Positions 24,474 through 34,413 of a stretch of DNA of 64,000 bases are shown here, one piece after another. Below the pieces are notes generated by a model. The model ran no database searches. It saw only the letters and a list, made by a program, of their open reading frames with translations, and was not told where the DNA came from. Position 1 is the stretch's first letter, and every line of letters starts with the position of its first letter. Origin of the DNA: Lichina pygmaea (Eukaryota > Ascomycota > Lichinomycetes > Lichinales > Lichinaceae); the NCBI GenBank assembly GCA_963422465.1, contig OY730174.1:3560914-3624913 (forward strand). Direction: 5' to 3'. Made by a program: the position numbers and the translations under genes.

Positions 24474-25130
24474 TACAACCTGGAGATCAAGATAACAGGC
24501 ACTGGAAACATCCTCAACAGCAAAATACTTTTTGCACAACAACAAATCAAGTACCTGGTTGAAGTCTGGTAACTCATGATGAGTGTGTGGACTGACACTG
24601 TCAAGTTGCAGACTTACTAGTATAATAAGCACTATCTGTGACAGAAGTTTGTGAAAGATGACACAGTTTAGTTGTCAACAAAAAACATCCAGACAGAGTA
24701 GTCACACAAGAAGCTAGACCACTAGTTCACAGGGCTGTTCAAGGTGCTCAAGCAGGTAGGCAAACAGGTCTACCAGCTCAAGCTACCAGACACACACTGC
24801 ATCCATCCAGTCTTCTACATGTTCTTGCTGAAGACCTACCAAGAGTGTCCAGGGCAAGGCCCAGGCTATCTGCCACCAATCCAGGTAGACAAAGAAGATG
24901 AATAGGAAGTTGATAGAATTTTTGATATCAAGAAAATCTAGAGGAAGATCAGTTACAGGGTGTAGTGGAAAAACTACAAGAACATGTACTAGATATGGGA
25001 GTCTTGGGAGTATGTAGAGGATTGTAAGATGCTAGATGTATTCTACAAGAAGTACTCAGAGAAGCTGGAGAAGTCTACACACAGAGGTAAAGGTAGTGGT
25101 ACAAGGTGCCACTAGGGTGGTGCTGAGTTG
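24474..25130 (+). pseudogene. Family C Ty3/gypsy Pol C-terminus (integrase end, GPY/F, chromodomain)
   Basis: A third gypsy family, known here only from its 3' part. Reading with stops shows a YxYNxEI-type integrase segment at the start, a GPY/F-like stretch with FKVLKQVGKQVYQLKLPD near 24730-24790 and HPVFYM near 24810, then a chromodomain with the aromatic pattern W..Y...W..WEYVEDC around 24900-25050. At least six in-frame stops. The left end is cut by the LINE2 tail. Confidence 0.75.
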
Positions 25131-26521
25131 TCAACACTTTTTTTGCTATCATGTTTTTTTCTTACAAGATTTTTTTACAGTTTTTAATAAGATTGACATG
25201 TGAAAGCAGCTACAGGTGAAGTGTTACTGCTGGAAACAGATGTGTAGGTGCTGGGAATAAGTATCAAATTAAGAAAAGAAAACAAAAGAAAGCTGTCAAA
25301 AACATGTTGGCATGTTGTTCAAGCCCACATCCACATCTATATCACTACCTTCTTGTTAAGCCAAAGTCTCCAAGACCACTATGTATGTCTTAAGATTATT
25401 AAAGTGCTTGATTAGCCACATCATTATCTGGGATAACCAGTTGATCAAGTTGATGATAGGTTGGCTGGTGGAGTGCAAGAGTAAGCTGAATATCAAGATA
25501 GTGCTGTGGTAAGTTGGAGTGGTCAGACTGCTGACAACTGACAAAAAGTTGGAAACAAGTAATAGAGGTCCAGCACCACCAGAGAGGTTGACTGATAGGC
25601 AAGACTGGTTTATAACAGTCTCTGTGTCTGTGTGGTGGTCTTTCACCCAGTACTTATATTGCTGATCAAAATTGTCCTGATCCTACTTTATGTGATAGAC
25701 AAGCTCAGCCTTTGTAGTTGGTGTTATAGTACATTACTTGAAGATAGTGTTCAGCTCTGTTATCTTACTCTAAAGCTTACACATAAAAAACTGGAGGTGT
25801 AGTAGTATCTAATAAAAAGTCAGTGTCAACACTCAGTAACTTGATAGCAACTAGGCACACCTGGACACAGTTCTTCAACAAGCTGATACAACAGCTACAT
25901 CTTGTCACACTGTTGTGTGTGTGCATCAGCACACAGATATACAGTATATGATTGTTGTTTGCCTGTGTGCTGGAGCAGTGTTTCAGACATCAAGCACACC
26001 AAACATCAGGCTTCTGACTGTGTTTCTGAACATAACAGTACTGCCCAGATAAGAAGCTATTTTTCTTCTGAGTGATACACAGAACAGTCTGAAAACTAGG
26101 CAACAAGAGACAAGCAGCTGGAGATAGTGACACAGACATTATAGTGACAGTGACTGAAGACTGACAGATTCAAGTTGACAGAAACAAGTAATGATATGAT
26201 GTTGAGAGTGGCAAGGTAAACAAAAACTAGTGTGAAATTGTCAAGAGTAAACAGCAAATCAGTGAAGAAGAGATCAGTGACTGAGGTCAGCAAAGTGGTA
26301 TAGAAAAAAAGAAGGAGAACAGAATAAAAGAAAAAGGATTGCTATCTTTTATACTCAAAATTGATGTATTACCACTATCAACAAATAGGGAAATAAACAG
26401 AGACTGCCAAACAAACCACCAGCAACTGCCACTGACAGTGATGTTCAAAGATTCTTTGTTGCCAGAAACAGCTGCTATCACAAACAACTGTGATCTTAGA
26501 GAGAGAGTAATTGTAAGGTTC
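25131..26521. other. 1.4 kb between family C pol and a C-like LTR, unassigned
   Basis: In families A and B this position holds the antisense gene. Here I see only short, broken frames on the minus strand (for example 25356-25646, 26096-26293, 26287-26487), with a cysteine-rich stretch near 25880-26060 that does not fit Zn2Cys6 cleanly. Rich in T runs around 25140-25180. It may be a badly decayed antisense gene, but that is conjecture. Confidence 0.4.
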
Positions 26522-27093
26522 TGTCACAACAACTACTTACAATAGTCTGCATCCAGCAGCTCCACATCTGTTGATCACATGATACAGCTCTACTCACATA
26601 ACCAACAGAGAAATACAGCTCCAACCTGTATAGCTGACACAAGCCAGCTGTGACCAGCTATAACTAGCCAGCTACTTGAGACAGCTGTGCAGTGGCTTGG
26701 AGATTGGTTGGAGTCACTTAGCTAGATACTCTGTTCTCAGCTCTATAGTATATAGAGCTACTCTCACTGTTCTTCTTGGAGACTAGTGAACAATTCTAGC
26801 AACTACTCTGTCAGAAGCAACTGAGCTACCCCTGTCATCTGACTACACTTAGTCAGCTGCTTAGCTAGCAGCTTCTACATAGCACACTTCTTGCTGAGGA
26901 TTAGAATCCTCAGCAATCAATCTACACATCCACCTGCAGGCACCTGACAGCTCTGCCCCAACTCAGTCCCACCACTCTACTAGAGACTCTCCAGAGTCTG
27001 AAGAATCTTCTCGGTTTCTCTGCCACCACACTGCTGGCTAGAACTCTTGATAGAATACCACCCAGACTCTGCTAGGTGGCCAGGATCCTAACA
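26522..27093 (+). repeat. Probable LTR of family C
   Basis: 572 bp from TGTCACAAC to CCTAACA. It contains iterated CCAGCT motifs (26640-26700), TATATA at 26749-26754 and, starting 37 nt from the T, AGTGAACAAT (26785-26794). This matches the complement of ATTGATCACT (27096-27105) at 9 of 10 positions, the latter lying 2 nt after the LTR. No second LTR copy is in the window, so the boundaries are inferred. Confidence 0.55.
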
Positions 27094-27593
27094 ATATTGA
27101 TCACTCTTCCCCAGAAAAAAAAGCAGTCTGGTGGGAGAAAAAAGAAGAAGAGAACTATCACTCTATAGTGATTCTGATTGCAGATGCACTAGGCTAACAA
27201 GATGCTATTGCAAGTTCTCAGAGAGATAGCTACTAGCCAAAGTGCACTGGCATCCCAGAGCTACTGCAAAAGTGCAGAGAAGCAGTCTACCAAAAGGTCT
27301 TCTACAAAAATCACCATGATGCCTCAACAAAAGCTACCACAAAAGTGCACTAAAGCTGCTGCAAAAGCACACCAAAACTGTGCTGAGCACCCACTGCAAA
27401 CACTGCAAATCTTGATGAATACACTAAGCTGAATGTGTACCCAATACAAACTGAAGTGAGATAAGCACCAGCACTGACCCTGCTACATGCCACAGCTATG
27501 TGGGCACTGTGCAGAGGCTACACTGCAAAGCAGACAGACAAAAGCTTGTGTGGCACTGAGAAGCCCCCTGCCTGATACTGCACTGTGAAGCAG
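27094..27593. other. Sequence right of the C-like LTR; includes tandem repeat unit 1
   Basis: Could be leader/gag start of a C element (a short Lys/Gln-rich frame at 27202-27432, not convincing). From about 27480 it is a repeat unit that recurs at 34268-34380. Copy 4 of family A is inserted at its end (AGCAG 27589-27593). Confidence 0.4.
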
Positions 27594-27843
27594 TGTTGCA
27601 GTCCGTACTGTACCGTCCTATCCGAGTATAGGATTAGGGCGAGAGGTGGAAGGCAGGTTGGTTCTCGCAGGAGAGGAGTGTCAAGGAGTGCGAAGGGGTT
27701 TGGTGGAACGTGGTGGTGGTGACACCTGATCACAGCTTTGTACAAAGGATTGTATTGAAGTAGATCTAGTTGTCTGGATCACAACATGAGTTGAAGACAA
27801 TTGTTCCATAAGGGAACTATCGCCGGACTATATAGTGCTGGCC

Positions 27844-28040
27844 TGTCAAGACAATCAAGATTGTCTCAACAGTCTTGACGTCGAGACGGGTGAGATTGTC
27901 TTGACAGTCCCACCATGTTATGCACCCTGCGTCAAGACTGGTGAGATTGTCTTGATGCTTCATGCATCATGCGTCGAGACTGGTGAGATTGTCTTGATGC
28001 TTCATGCACCATGCGTCAAGACTCCCGTGTGTCTCGACAG
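27844..28040. promoter_or_regulatory. A1 dyad array (operator-like) in the 3' LTR of copy 4
   Basis: Tandem 42-bp units, each with TCAAGAC-N10-GTCTTGA (or TCGAGAC/GTCTCGA in less mutated units), a perfect 7-bp inverted repeat. The array lies between the sense TATA (27828) and the antisense TATA (28113), so it could act on both promoters. Binding by the antisense zinc protein is an inference. Confidence 0.6.
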
Positions 28041-28112
28041 TCACGTGACCCCTTGTTGGTTGGTCACTTGACTTCCATGGTGTCCTCTTGCCTGGCCCGC
28101 GGCCTGATTGCC

Positions 28113-28118
28113 TATAAA
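28113..28118 (+). promoter_or_regulatory. TATA box facing the antisense gene (copy 4)
   Basis: TATAAA 79 nt upstream of the antisense ATG, near the inner edge of the 3' LTR. The A2 copy 7 has TATATAAA 77 nt upstream of its ATG, so position is conserved although the surrounding U3 differs. Confidence 0.6.
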
Positions 28119-28191
28119 TGAGTGGCTCCCATCCCTGGGTCGTAACACTACCCTCCTCTCCTTCATTCATCGTCCCGATGAATTCTTGAGT

Positions 28192-28692
28192 ATGTCTGCA
28201 AAATCACGTGCCTCTGCTTACCGAAACCAACTGGCAGCCCAGATCTGTGATCATAACTTTGTGTCACTTGCTCCGTGTGACTTCTGTGTTTTGAACCACA
28301 AGCCCTGCTTCCGAATGTCTGACGACAACGATAAGTTGAAGTGCGCTGAGTGCACTCGTCAGGGAAAGTCCTGTGTGTCACTTTCTTGGGAGTCGCTGAA
28401 CATGACTTGGGATAACCTTCGCGAGGATTTGGCTGTCGATGAGGCCAAGCGGGATGCTCTTGTCAAGCAGCTTGCCGAGCTGCAGGCTTGTGTGTCCTGA
28501 AAACAAAAGGTTCTTGAGGGTGCTGAGGGTCAAGCAAAGAAGAAGCTCCAGTGCCTTGTTGCTGAAATGGAGGCGGATGGTGAAGACTTGTCGGCGACAG
28601 TTATTGATGTGTCCGCGCTGCAGGCTGAGCTGTTCAGTCCTGCTCCTGCCGGAACTGCTGCAGGAGGAGCTGGCAGTTCGCGAGGTTCCTGA
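28192..28692 (+). pseudogene. Antisense Zn2Cys6 / coiled-coil gene of family A, A1 type (one stop)
   Basis: 501-nt frame opposite to gag-pol, between the 3' LTR and pol, with ATG 45 nt beyond the LTR edge. A three-codon upstream ORF (ATG AAT TCT TGA, 28178-28189) precedes it. Cysteines at 29, 32, 39, 51, 54 and 61 give C-x2-C-x6-C-x11-C-x2-C-x6-C, the spacing of Zn(II)2Cys6 DNA-binding clusters, though without the usual basic residues between Cys 2 and 3. A Leu/Glu/Lys-rich region (about 70-130) could be a coiled coil for dimerisation. The single in-frame TGA (28498-28500) replaces a glutamine codon of the A2 homologue. The last 59 nt overlap the end of pol on the other strand. Probably a nuclear regulator of the element; function inferred. 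Confidence 0.8.
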
Positions 28693-31600
28693 GTGGCTCC
28701 CAGGTATTTTCCGAGTCTGGGTAGTCTTTCCACTTGACAAGGTATCGCTGACCTTTTCTCTTCAGGATCTGTTCAGCCTTGAATTCCTGTTCTTCCTCTG
28801 GTTGGTAATGAAATGTTTCCTGCAAGGGTGTGCTCTGGTCAGCTAATTCGATCATTGAGATGTGAAAGTTTGGGTGTACCTGAGCGTCTCTCGGTAGTCG
28901 CAGTCTGATGTTGACTGGTCCAGTTTTTTCTTTGACTGAAAATAGTCTGACCTTGACATGGTCCAGTTTCTTTGTTCTTGGTTTCTTTGTTTTCCAATTT
29001 CTTGTGAGGAGGTAGACTTTATCCCCCTTCTTTAGCTGAGGTGCCATTTTCAATTTCTTGTCTATTTGACATTGCATTCTTTCTGAGGTCTCTTGAAGGT
29101 AGTGCCTCATCATTGTGTGTGTTTGTCGTAGGAGCTTGTCGTGTTGGAGTGCTTTCTCCGTGTTTGGTGAAGCTCTGCTTGGCATCCCGATGTTCACATG
29201 TCGTCCAAAATTGGCAAAAAATGGCGATTCCTTTGTTGAGTCTGATCTGTGCTGGTTGATTGCCAGCTGTGCCACCGGTAATAACTGTACCCAATTGCTG
29301 TGGGTCTTGTTGATGTAATGCCGTAAGTAAGTCTCCAGGACTTGGTTTGCTCACTCCGTCTGGCTGTCGGTTCATGGGTGATAGGCTGTAGACATTTTGG
29401 GTTTTGTTCCCATGGCTGCACTGATTGTCTTCCAGTAGTTGGATGTGAAGAGTTTGTCTCTGTCTGTAATGATCATGATCAGAACTCCGTGGTCTCTGAC
29501 CAATCTGTCCAGTAAAAGGTGTCCCAACTGTTCTGCTGTGTGGGTTTCCTTGAATGGTACTGCTATTAGATATTTTGTGAATCTGTCCACTATCACCATA
29601 ATCAAGTTGTAGGTGATTCCTGTGACTGGGTCTTTGGACTTGGGTAGCTTTGTGATGAAGTCCATTGACATGTCTTCCCACAGGCCTTTCAGTATCATGT
29701 TCGGGTGCCCTTCTCCGTATGGCTTATGTCTTCCATGTTTGTTTTTCTGGCATAGTAGACACTTGCTGATGTAGTTTGTGACATGTTGTCAGAGGTTAAT
29801 GACATTGTTCCCTGCCTGTTGGATAAGGTCTGTGGTCTTGGAGATTCCTGGGTGACCGTGTGCTGGGTTATCATGGTAGTTCCTTATTAGTTCTTCAGTG
29901 TCTTCTGCCGTGAGCTTGTTGATCTGTGGTTGAGGCACCAGGTTTCCTTGCTGGTCCTGCTGTAAGATCATTCCTTGGTGTTCATCATCTTCCATGTGGT
30001 CTTTTCGTCGGCTTAGTGCGTCTGCTCTCCTATTGTCTTGTCCAGGGGTGTACAAGATCTTGAACTTGTGTTGCCCTAGGAGTTCAGCCCATCTGACTTG
30101 CTGTCTGTTCAGCTTCTTGGTTGTCGTGAACATTGTCAGATTCTTGTGGTCTGTGAGAATGGTGAGTTCAGAACTGCTTTCTGCGTACACTCTCCAGTGT
30201 TTGAGTGCGTTGACGACTGCCAGTAGCTCTTTATCGTGGATATCATAGTTTCGTTCCACTTGTGTCATCTTTCGTGAGTAGTAGGCAACTGGGTGCCACT
30301 TGCCGTCTGCCTGTTGGCATAGACATGCTCCCACTGCTTGATCTGAAGCGTCTGTCTTGATTCGCGTCGGTTGGCCTGTCTTGAAGTTGAGGAGAACTGG
30401 TTCCTTGGCGCAAGTGTCCTTGAGCTGTTGGAATACTTTTTGTTGTCTCTCCGTCCACTGGTACTCCACGTCCTTCTTCGTGAGTTCTGTCAGTGGTGTT
30501 GCCATCTGTGAGTAGTTCTTGATGAACTGTCGGTTGAAGTTGGCAAATCCTAGGAAGGCTTGTACTTCCTTAACTGATGTCGGTGTTGGCCATTGCTGAA
30601 TCACTTTGATTTTCTCAGGGTCAATCTTGATCCCTTCAATCCCTATGATATATCCGAGGAATTCAACTTCCAGTTTGTTGAACTCGCATTTCTTCGGGTT
30701 GAGCTTGAGCCCTGCCTCTTGTAGGTATCGTAGAACATCCTTCACATGTTTGGTATGTTCTTGTTGCGTGTTCGAGTAGACAAGAATGTCGTCCAGGTAG
30801 GCGATAGCTGTTTGGTCCAGTTGTGCTCTGATGACGTTGTTGATCAATGCTTGACATGTTGCTGGTGTGTTCGTGAGTCTGAATGGCATAACCAGATACT
30901 CGTAGTGTCTGTATCAGGTTCTGAAGGCTGTCTTCCATTCTTCTTCTTTTTTCATGCGTATCAGGTTGTATGCTCCTTTCAAGTCCAGCTTGGTAAAGAT
31001 TGTAGCTTGGCTGATCCTGTCTCGCAATTTGTTCGCATTTGGCAGTGGATATCAATTCTTGATGGTAATGTCATTGAGTTTCCTGTAGTCCACACAAAGT
31101 CGAAGACTTCTGTCTTTCTTTGGTGCAAATAGTATCGGGTATTCTGCTGGCAATTGAGATTCTTGAATGAAACCTTTTTTCAGGTTTTCCTCCAGGTACT
31201 CGCGAAGTACTTGGAGCTCTTTCTCTGATAACTGGTAAATTGGTCTAAATCCTGGCTCCGTCCCTGGTTGCAACTTGATCTCATGATCCCAAGGTTGGTG
31301 CTTAGGCAACACTGCTGTTGTTGTCTCTTCCTGAAAGAGGTTATCATACCCAGGTCAGTACTCTTCAGGGATCTCCAGAGGGTTAACAACTTCCTCTCTC
31401 TTCATCTCTGACTGTTTGGCCACCTGGTTCCGGGGTGTGCCTGTCAAGGCAGACCTCTTCTCTTGAGAGTCATCCTTTCTGTTGGTGAGGTTCCACTGAG
31501 GACTCCTTCCCTCATCTGTCCACGCCTTCTGCGGCTGGTAACAGGTCTGAGCTGTGTTGTTAGTGCAGTTCCTAAACGTGAGTACTCCTGTCTTCCAGTT

Positions 31601-31933
31601 AACAACTGGGTTGTGCTTCTTTAGCCAAGGCATCCCCAAATAGATATCCTGAGTGGCCAACTCGACAATATCAAGGTGGATCCTTTCAGCATGGTGTCCG
31701 GTAACTATTTCCATTGGCTGCGTCTCATGGCAGACTAGCTCTGTCTGTCCATTTGCCATCGCGAGCTGATAGGGCTGCTGCTTGCGTCTCCTTCCAGTGC
31801 TGAGGGTGTTGTAAAGTTGTCTTGAAATGTAGTTTCCACTGGCTCCAGAGTCAACAAGTGCGTATGTCCGTACTGGCGTGTTGGCGTGTAGTGACACAGG
31901 TAATCGCAGGTGCTTTGCGTTGCTAGGGGTCAT
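28634..31933 (-). pseudogene. Pol of family A copy 4 (PR-RT-RH-IN-chromodomain)
   Basis: 1100 codons on the minus strand from ATG 31933, with about six stops (near 31355, 31052, 30913, 29789, 29372 and 29340), mainly CGA-to-TGA. Protease: DSGAS near 31850. RT: YLDD near 30795, intact. RNase H: TDAS near 30345 and the DHKNL segment near 30150. Integrase: HHCC remnants near 29750-29850, then the core with MDFITKLP near 29655, TDRD near 29465 and TDxQTE near 29350. Chromodomain: 28634-28780. The gag stop is 38 nt upstream and there is no overlap, so pol probably starts by reinitiation or at its own ATG. Confidence 0.95.
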
Positions 31934-31971
31934 GTTGTTGAGCTCCCGATGTCACCCCTTGACAAGGGAGT

Positions 31972-33471
31972 TCAGTCTTTTCCTGATTGAAGTGTCTTTC
32001 CACTGACTGGGCAATGGGTCCAGCCATTCCCATCAGTCCTGAGGAATCTGTTCATGAATTTGTCTTGCTGATGCTTGTCACATCCAGGCTTGAGGCAGTA
32101 CTGCCAATTGTTGATGTAGCAGTTGTGGTTGTTGCCTTGCTGTAGGAACATGAGGTGTTTGTGCCAATCATGTGTGTGCCTGGGGAATGCAGTGTGTTGG
32201 CGTTTGTCCCAAAGGTGGATCTCACACGCATCCTTCTCGCAATTGACCCAATGTTTGTGGCAGGTGGCGTGGTAGGGTGAATGTCCTCTGTACCTTCGTA
32301 GTTGTTCGTGGTAGGTGCAGTAGTGCTTCGTGCAAAACCTCCACTGTAGTTCGCCGTGCTGTAGATTTCGTGGGTCCATGCTGTAAGCATAGCTTCCTTG
32401 TGGTATTTCTTCTTTGATAGACGCGGGTTCGTCTCGGTCCCCATCAGAGGTGGTTAAGGGCTCCTGTCCCTTGTCCTGACCTGTTAGTTCTGGTAGGTCC
32501 TTGCCTCCTGATATTGCCAGTTGGTGGGCTGCTTCCAATGTCTGATTATAGTTGTCCCATTGTTCAAGGGATAGCTGAGCCTCTCCTGGTGGGTCCTCTG
32601 GCTTGATGACATTCCAGTCTCCGTTGAGCATATTAAGTTGCTGTCGGTGCACCTTGTTCTTTGAACAACAGTCTTTCGCCATGTGGCCTAGCTTGCCACA
32701 GGCATAGCACTTCAGTGCTTTCCCCTTTTTGTTGTTCCTTCCCTTTGTGAACCTTCCCTTGTGGTGGACTGCATCCAGTTCCATGGGTGCATAGCCATAT
32801 GGATCATGTGGCGGTGCCTTGTTAGGCAGCTTGTAGTGGTTGCTCACATGCCATGCGGGGCAGCTGTATCCTCTGTTGTGGTGTTTCTCCATCGCTCGCT
32901 CGAATAGTTTGTCATCAATGTTGATTGCTTGTGCGATGAGTTCATCCAGTGTGTTGACTGCTCGTCCGTCAAAGGTGATTTCATCCTTCACGTTTTCCTT
33001 GAGTCCATGTCGGTACATGACTATCAGGGCATTGTTGTCCCAGTCAGTCAGTACTGAGTATTGTTTGAACTGCGTGGTGTACTCTGCGGCTGAGCGTTGT
33101 TGTTTGATGTGCTGGATCATTCGTATAGCCACTTTATCTTTGTTAGATAGTCCAAGGATCCTTTTGATCTTATCCTTGAATCACGTCTATTTTGTCATCC
33201 ACTCTGTTGTGCTGTTGTGGTCTCTGTTCCCTGAGAGGTGTTTGTTGATGTAGAGTTTGATCCATCAATAAGCATTGCCTCTCATGTAAGTGGTTGCAAA
33301 GAGGGGCCACTTTTCCTTAGGCAGCTTCGTCTCTGGTTGGAATTGAAAGTAGACTTGGAGTTGCATGAGCCAGTCATCAACCTTGTTTTTTTCGCTGTAG
33401 AACAGGTCTGGCTTGGCGACGCTAATCTTTCCATCTGGGAAGTTGGGGTTGGTTGCTCCTAAGGTACTCAT
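31972..33471 (-). pseudogene. Gag of family A copy 4
   Basis: 500 codons on the minus strand, ATG at 33471 only 19 nt inside the 5' LTR. Capsid-like N-terminal part with about three stops between 33130 and 33267 (TGG-to-TGA/TAG type), then an intact frame 33132-31972. A single CCHC knuckle (C-x2-C-x4-H-x4-C) is near 32665-32710. Downstream is an unusual Cys/His-rich tail (32068-32265): C-x6-C-x4-C-x2-H and C-x7-C-x4-C-x2-H, preceded by C-x4-C-x2-H. The same paired motif is in family B. Confidence 0.93.
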
Positions 33472-33479
33472 CCTTGAGG

Positions 33480-33487
33480 GTCTTCAA
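33480..33487 (-). promoter_or_regulatory. Putative primer-binding site (self-priming), copy 4
   Basis: On the minus strand TTGAAGAC, 2 nt inside the 5' LTR. Its complement GTCTTCAA lies in the LTR (33687-33694 in plus coordinates), starting 37 nt downstream of the sense TATA, where the mRNA should begin. No match to a tRNA 3' end was recognised. Confidence 0.55.
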
Positions 33488-33489
33488 AG

Positions 33490-34087
33490 TGTTGCAGTCT
33501 GTACTGTACTGTCCTATCCGAGTATAGGATTAGGGTGAGAGGTGGAAGGCAGGTTGGTTCTCGCAGGAGAGGAGTGTCAAGGAGTGCGAAGGGGTTTGGT
33601 GGAACGTGGTGGTGGTGACACCTGATCACGGCTTTGTACAAAGGATTGTATTGAAGTAGATCTAGTTGTCTGGATCACAACATGAGTTGAAGACGATTGT
33701 TCCATAAGGGAACTATCGCCGGACTATATAGTGCTGGCCTGTCAAGACAATCTTGATTGTCTTGACAGTCTCGACATCAAGACAGGTGAGATTGTCTTGA
33801 CAGTCCCACCATGTTATGCACCCTGCGTCGAGACTGGTGAGATTGTCTCGATGCTTCATGCATCATGCGTCAAGACTGGTGAGATTGTCTTGATGCTTCA
33901 TGCATCATGCGTCGAGACTGGTGAGATTGTCTTGATACTTCATGCATCATGCGTCAAGACTCCTGTGTGTGTCTCGACAGTCACGTGACCCCTTGTTGGT
34001 TGGTCACTTGACTTCCATGGTGTCCTCTTGCCTGGCCCGCGGCCTGATTGCCTATAAATGAGTGGCTCCCATCCCTGGGTCGTAACA
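33490..34087 (-). repeat. LTR (5') of copy 4, A1 type
   Basis: 598 bp. Sense TATA CTATATAG at 33724-33731, dyad array 33740-33980 with three full 42-bp units, GTCACGTGAC at 33980-33989. Same ends as the left LTR. Confidence 0.95.
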
Positions 34088-34413
34088 AGCAGACAGGTCT
34101 CTAGAGCTTGTGTAGCTATGAGAAGCTCTGGCCCAGCAGTGCCCTGTAGGTGCATAGATGTGTGAGAGTCTTGATGAAGCTGCTCTCACTCCCTGCAGAG
34201 GTGAGACAGGCAGACTTCTAGACTAGAGCACTTTCTAGCAGGAGGGCCTGGTCTGAACACACACCACAGCTGTGTGGTCACTGTGCAAGAGGCTACACTG
34301 CAAAGCAGACAGACAAGAGCTTGTGTGGCACTAAGAAGCCCCCCACCCAACACCACACTGTGAAGCAGGTGGACTCCTAGAGCTTGTGTGGCTCTGAGGA
34401 GCTCTCTGCCTGA
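34088..34413. repeat. Tandem host-like repeat, continuing from 27593
   Basis: Begins with the AGCAG target duplication. The stretch at 34268-34380 repeats 27480-27593 with few changes, and TCTCTAGAGCTTGTGT near 34100 recurs as a variant near 34375. So copy 4 sits in a tandem duplication of roughly 300 bp. No coding frame. Confidence 0.6.

Larger units (their letters stand above)
27594..28147 (-). repeat. LTR (3') of copy 4, A1 type
   Basis: 554 bp. The sense TATA palindrome CTATATAG is at 27828-27835 and the dyad array at 27844-28040 with two full 42-bp units. GTCACGTGAC lies at 28040-28049 and TATAAA at 28113-28118 facing the antisense gene. It is 44 bp shorter than the other LTR of the same element: one 42-bp unit plus 2 bp. 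Confidence 0.95.
27594..34087 (-). mobile_element. Complete Ty3/gypsy chromovirus, family A copy 4 (A1 type), 6494 bp
   Basis: Best A copy for structure. LTRs at 27594-28147 and 33490-34087, 5-bp duplication AGCAG at 27589-27593 and 34088-34092. Gag and pol on the minus strand, antisense gene on the plus strand next to the 3' LTR. Pol has about six in-frame stops and no frameshift, and keeps the YLDD active site. CpG is less depleted than in copies 1, 2, 3 and 6, so it is younger. Confidence 0.96.

Noticed and set aside
25880-26060. Zn2Cys6 motif on the minus strand in family C
   Set aside because: Cysteines are frequent, but the spacing does not fit without assuming several mutations. Kept only as a question.
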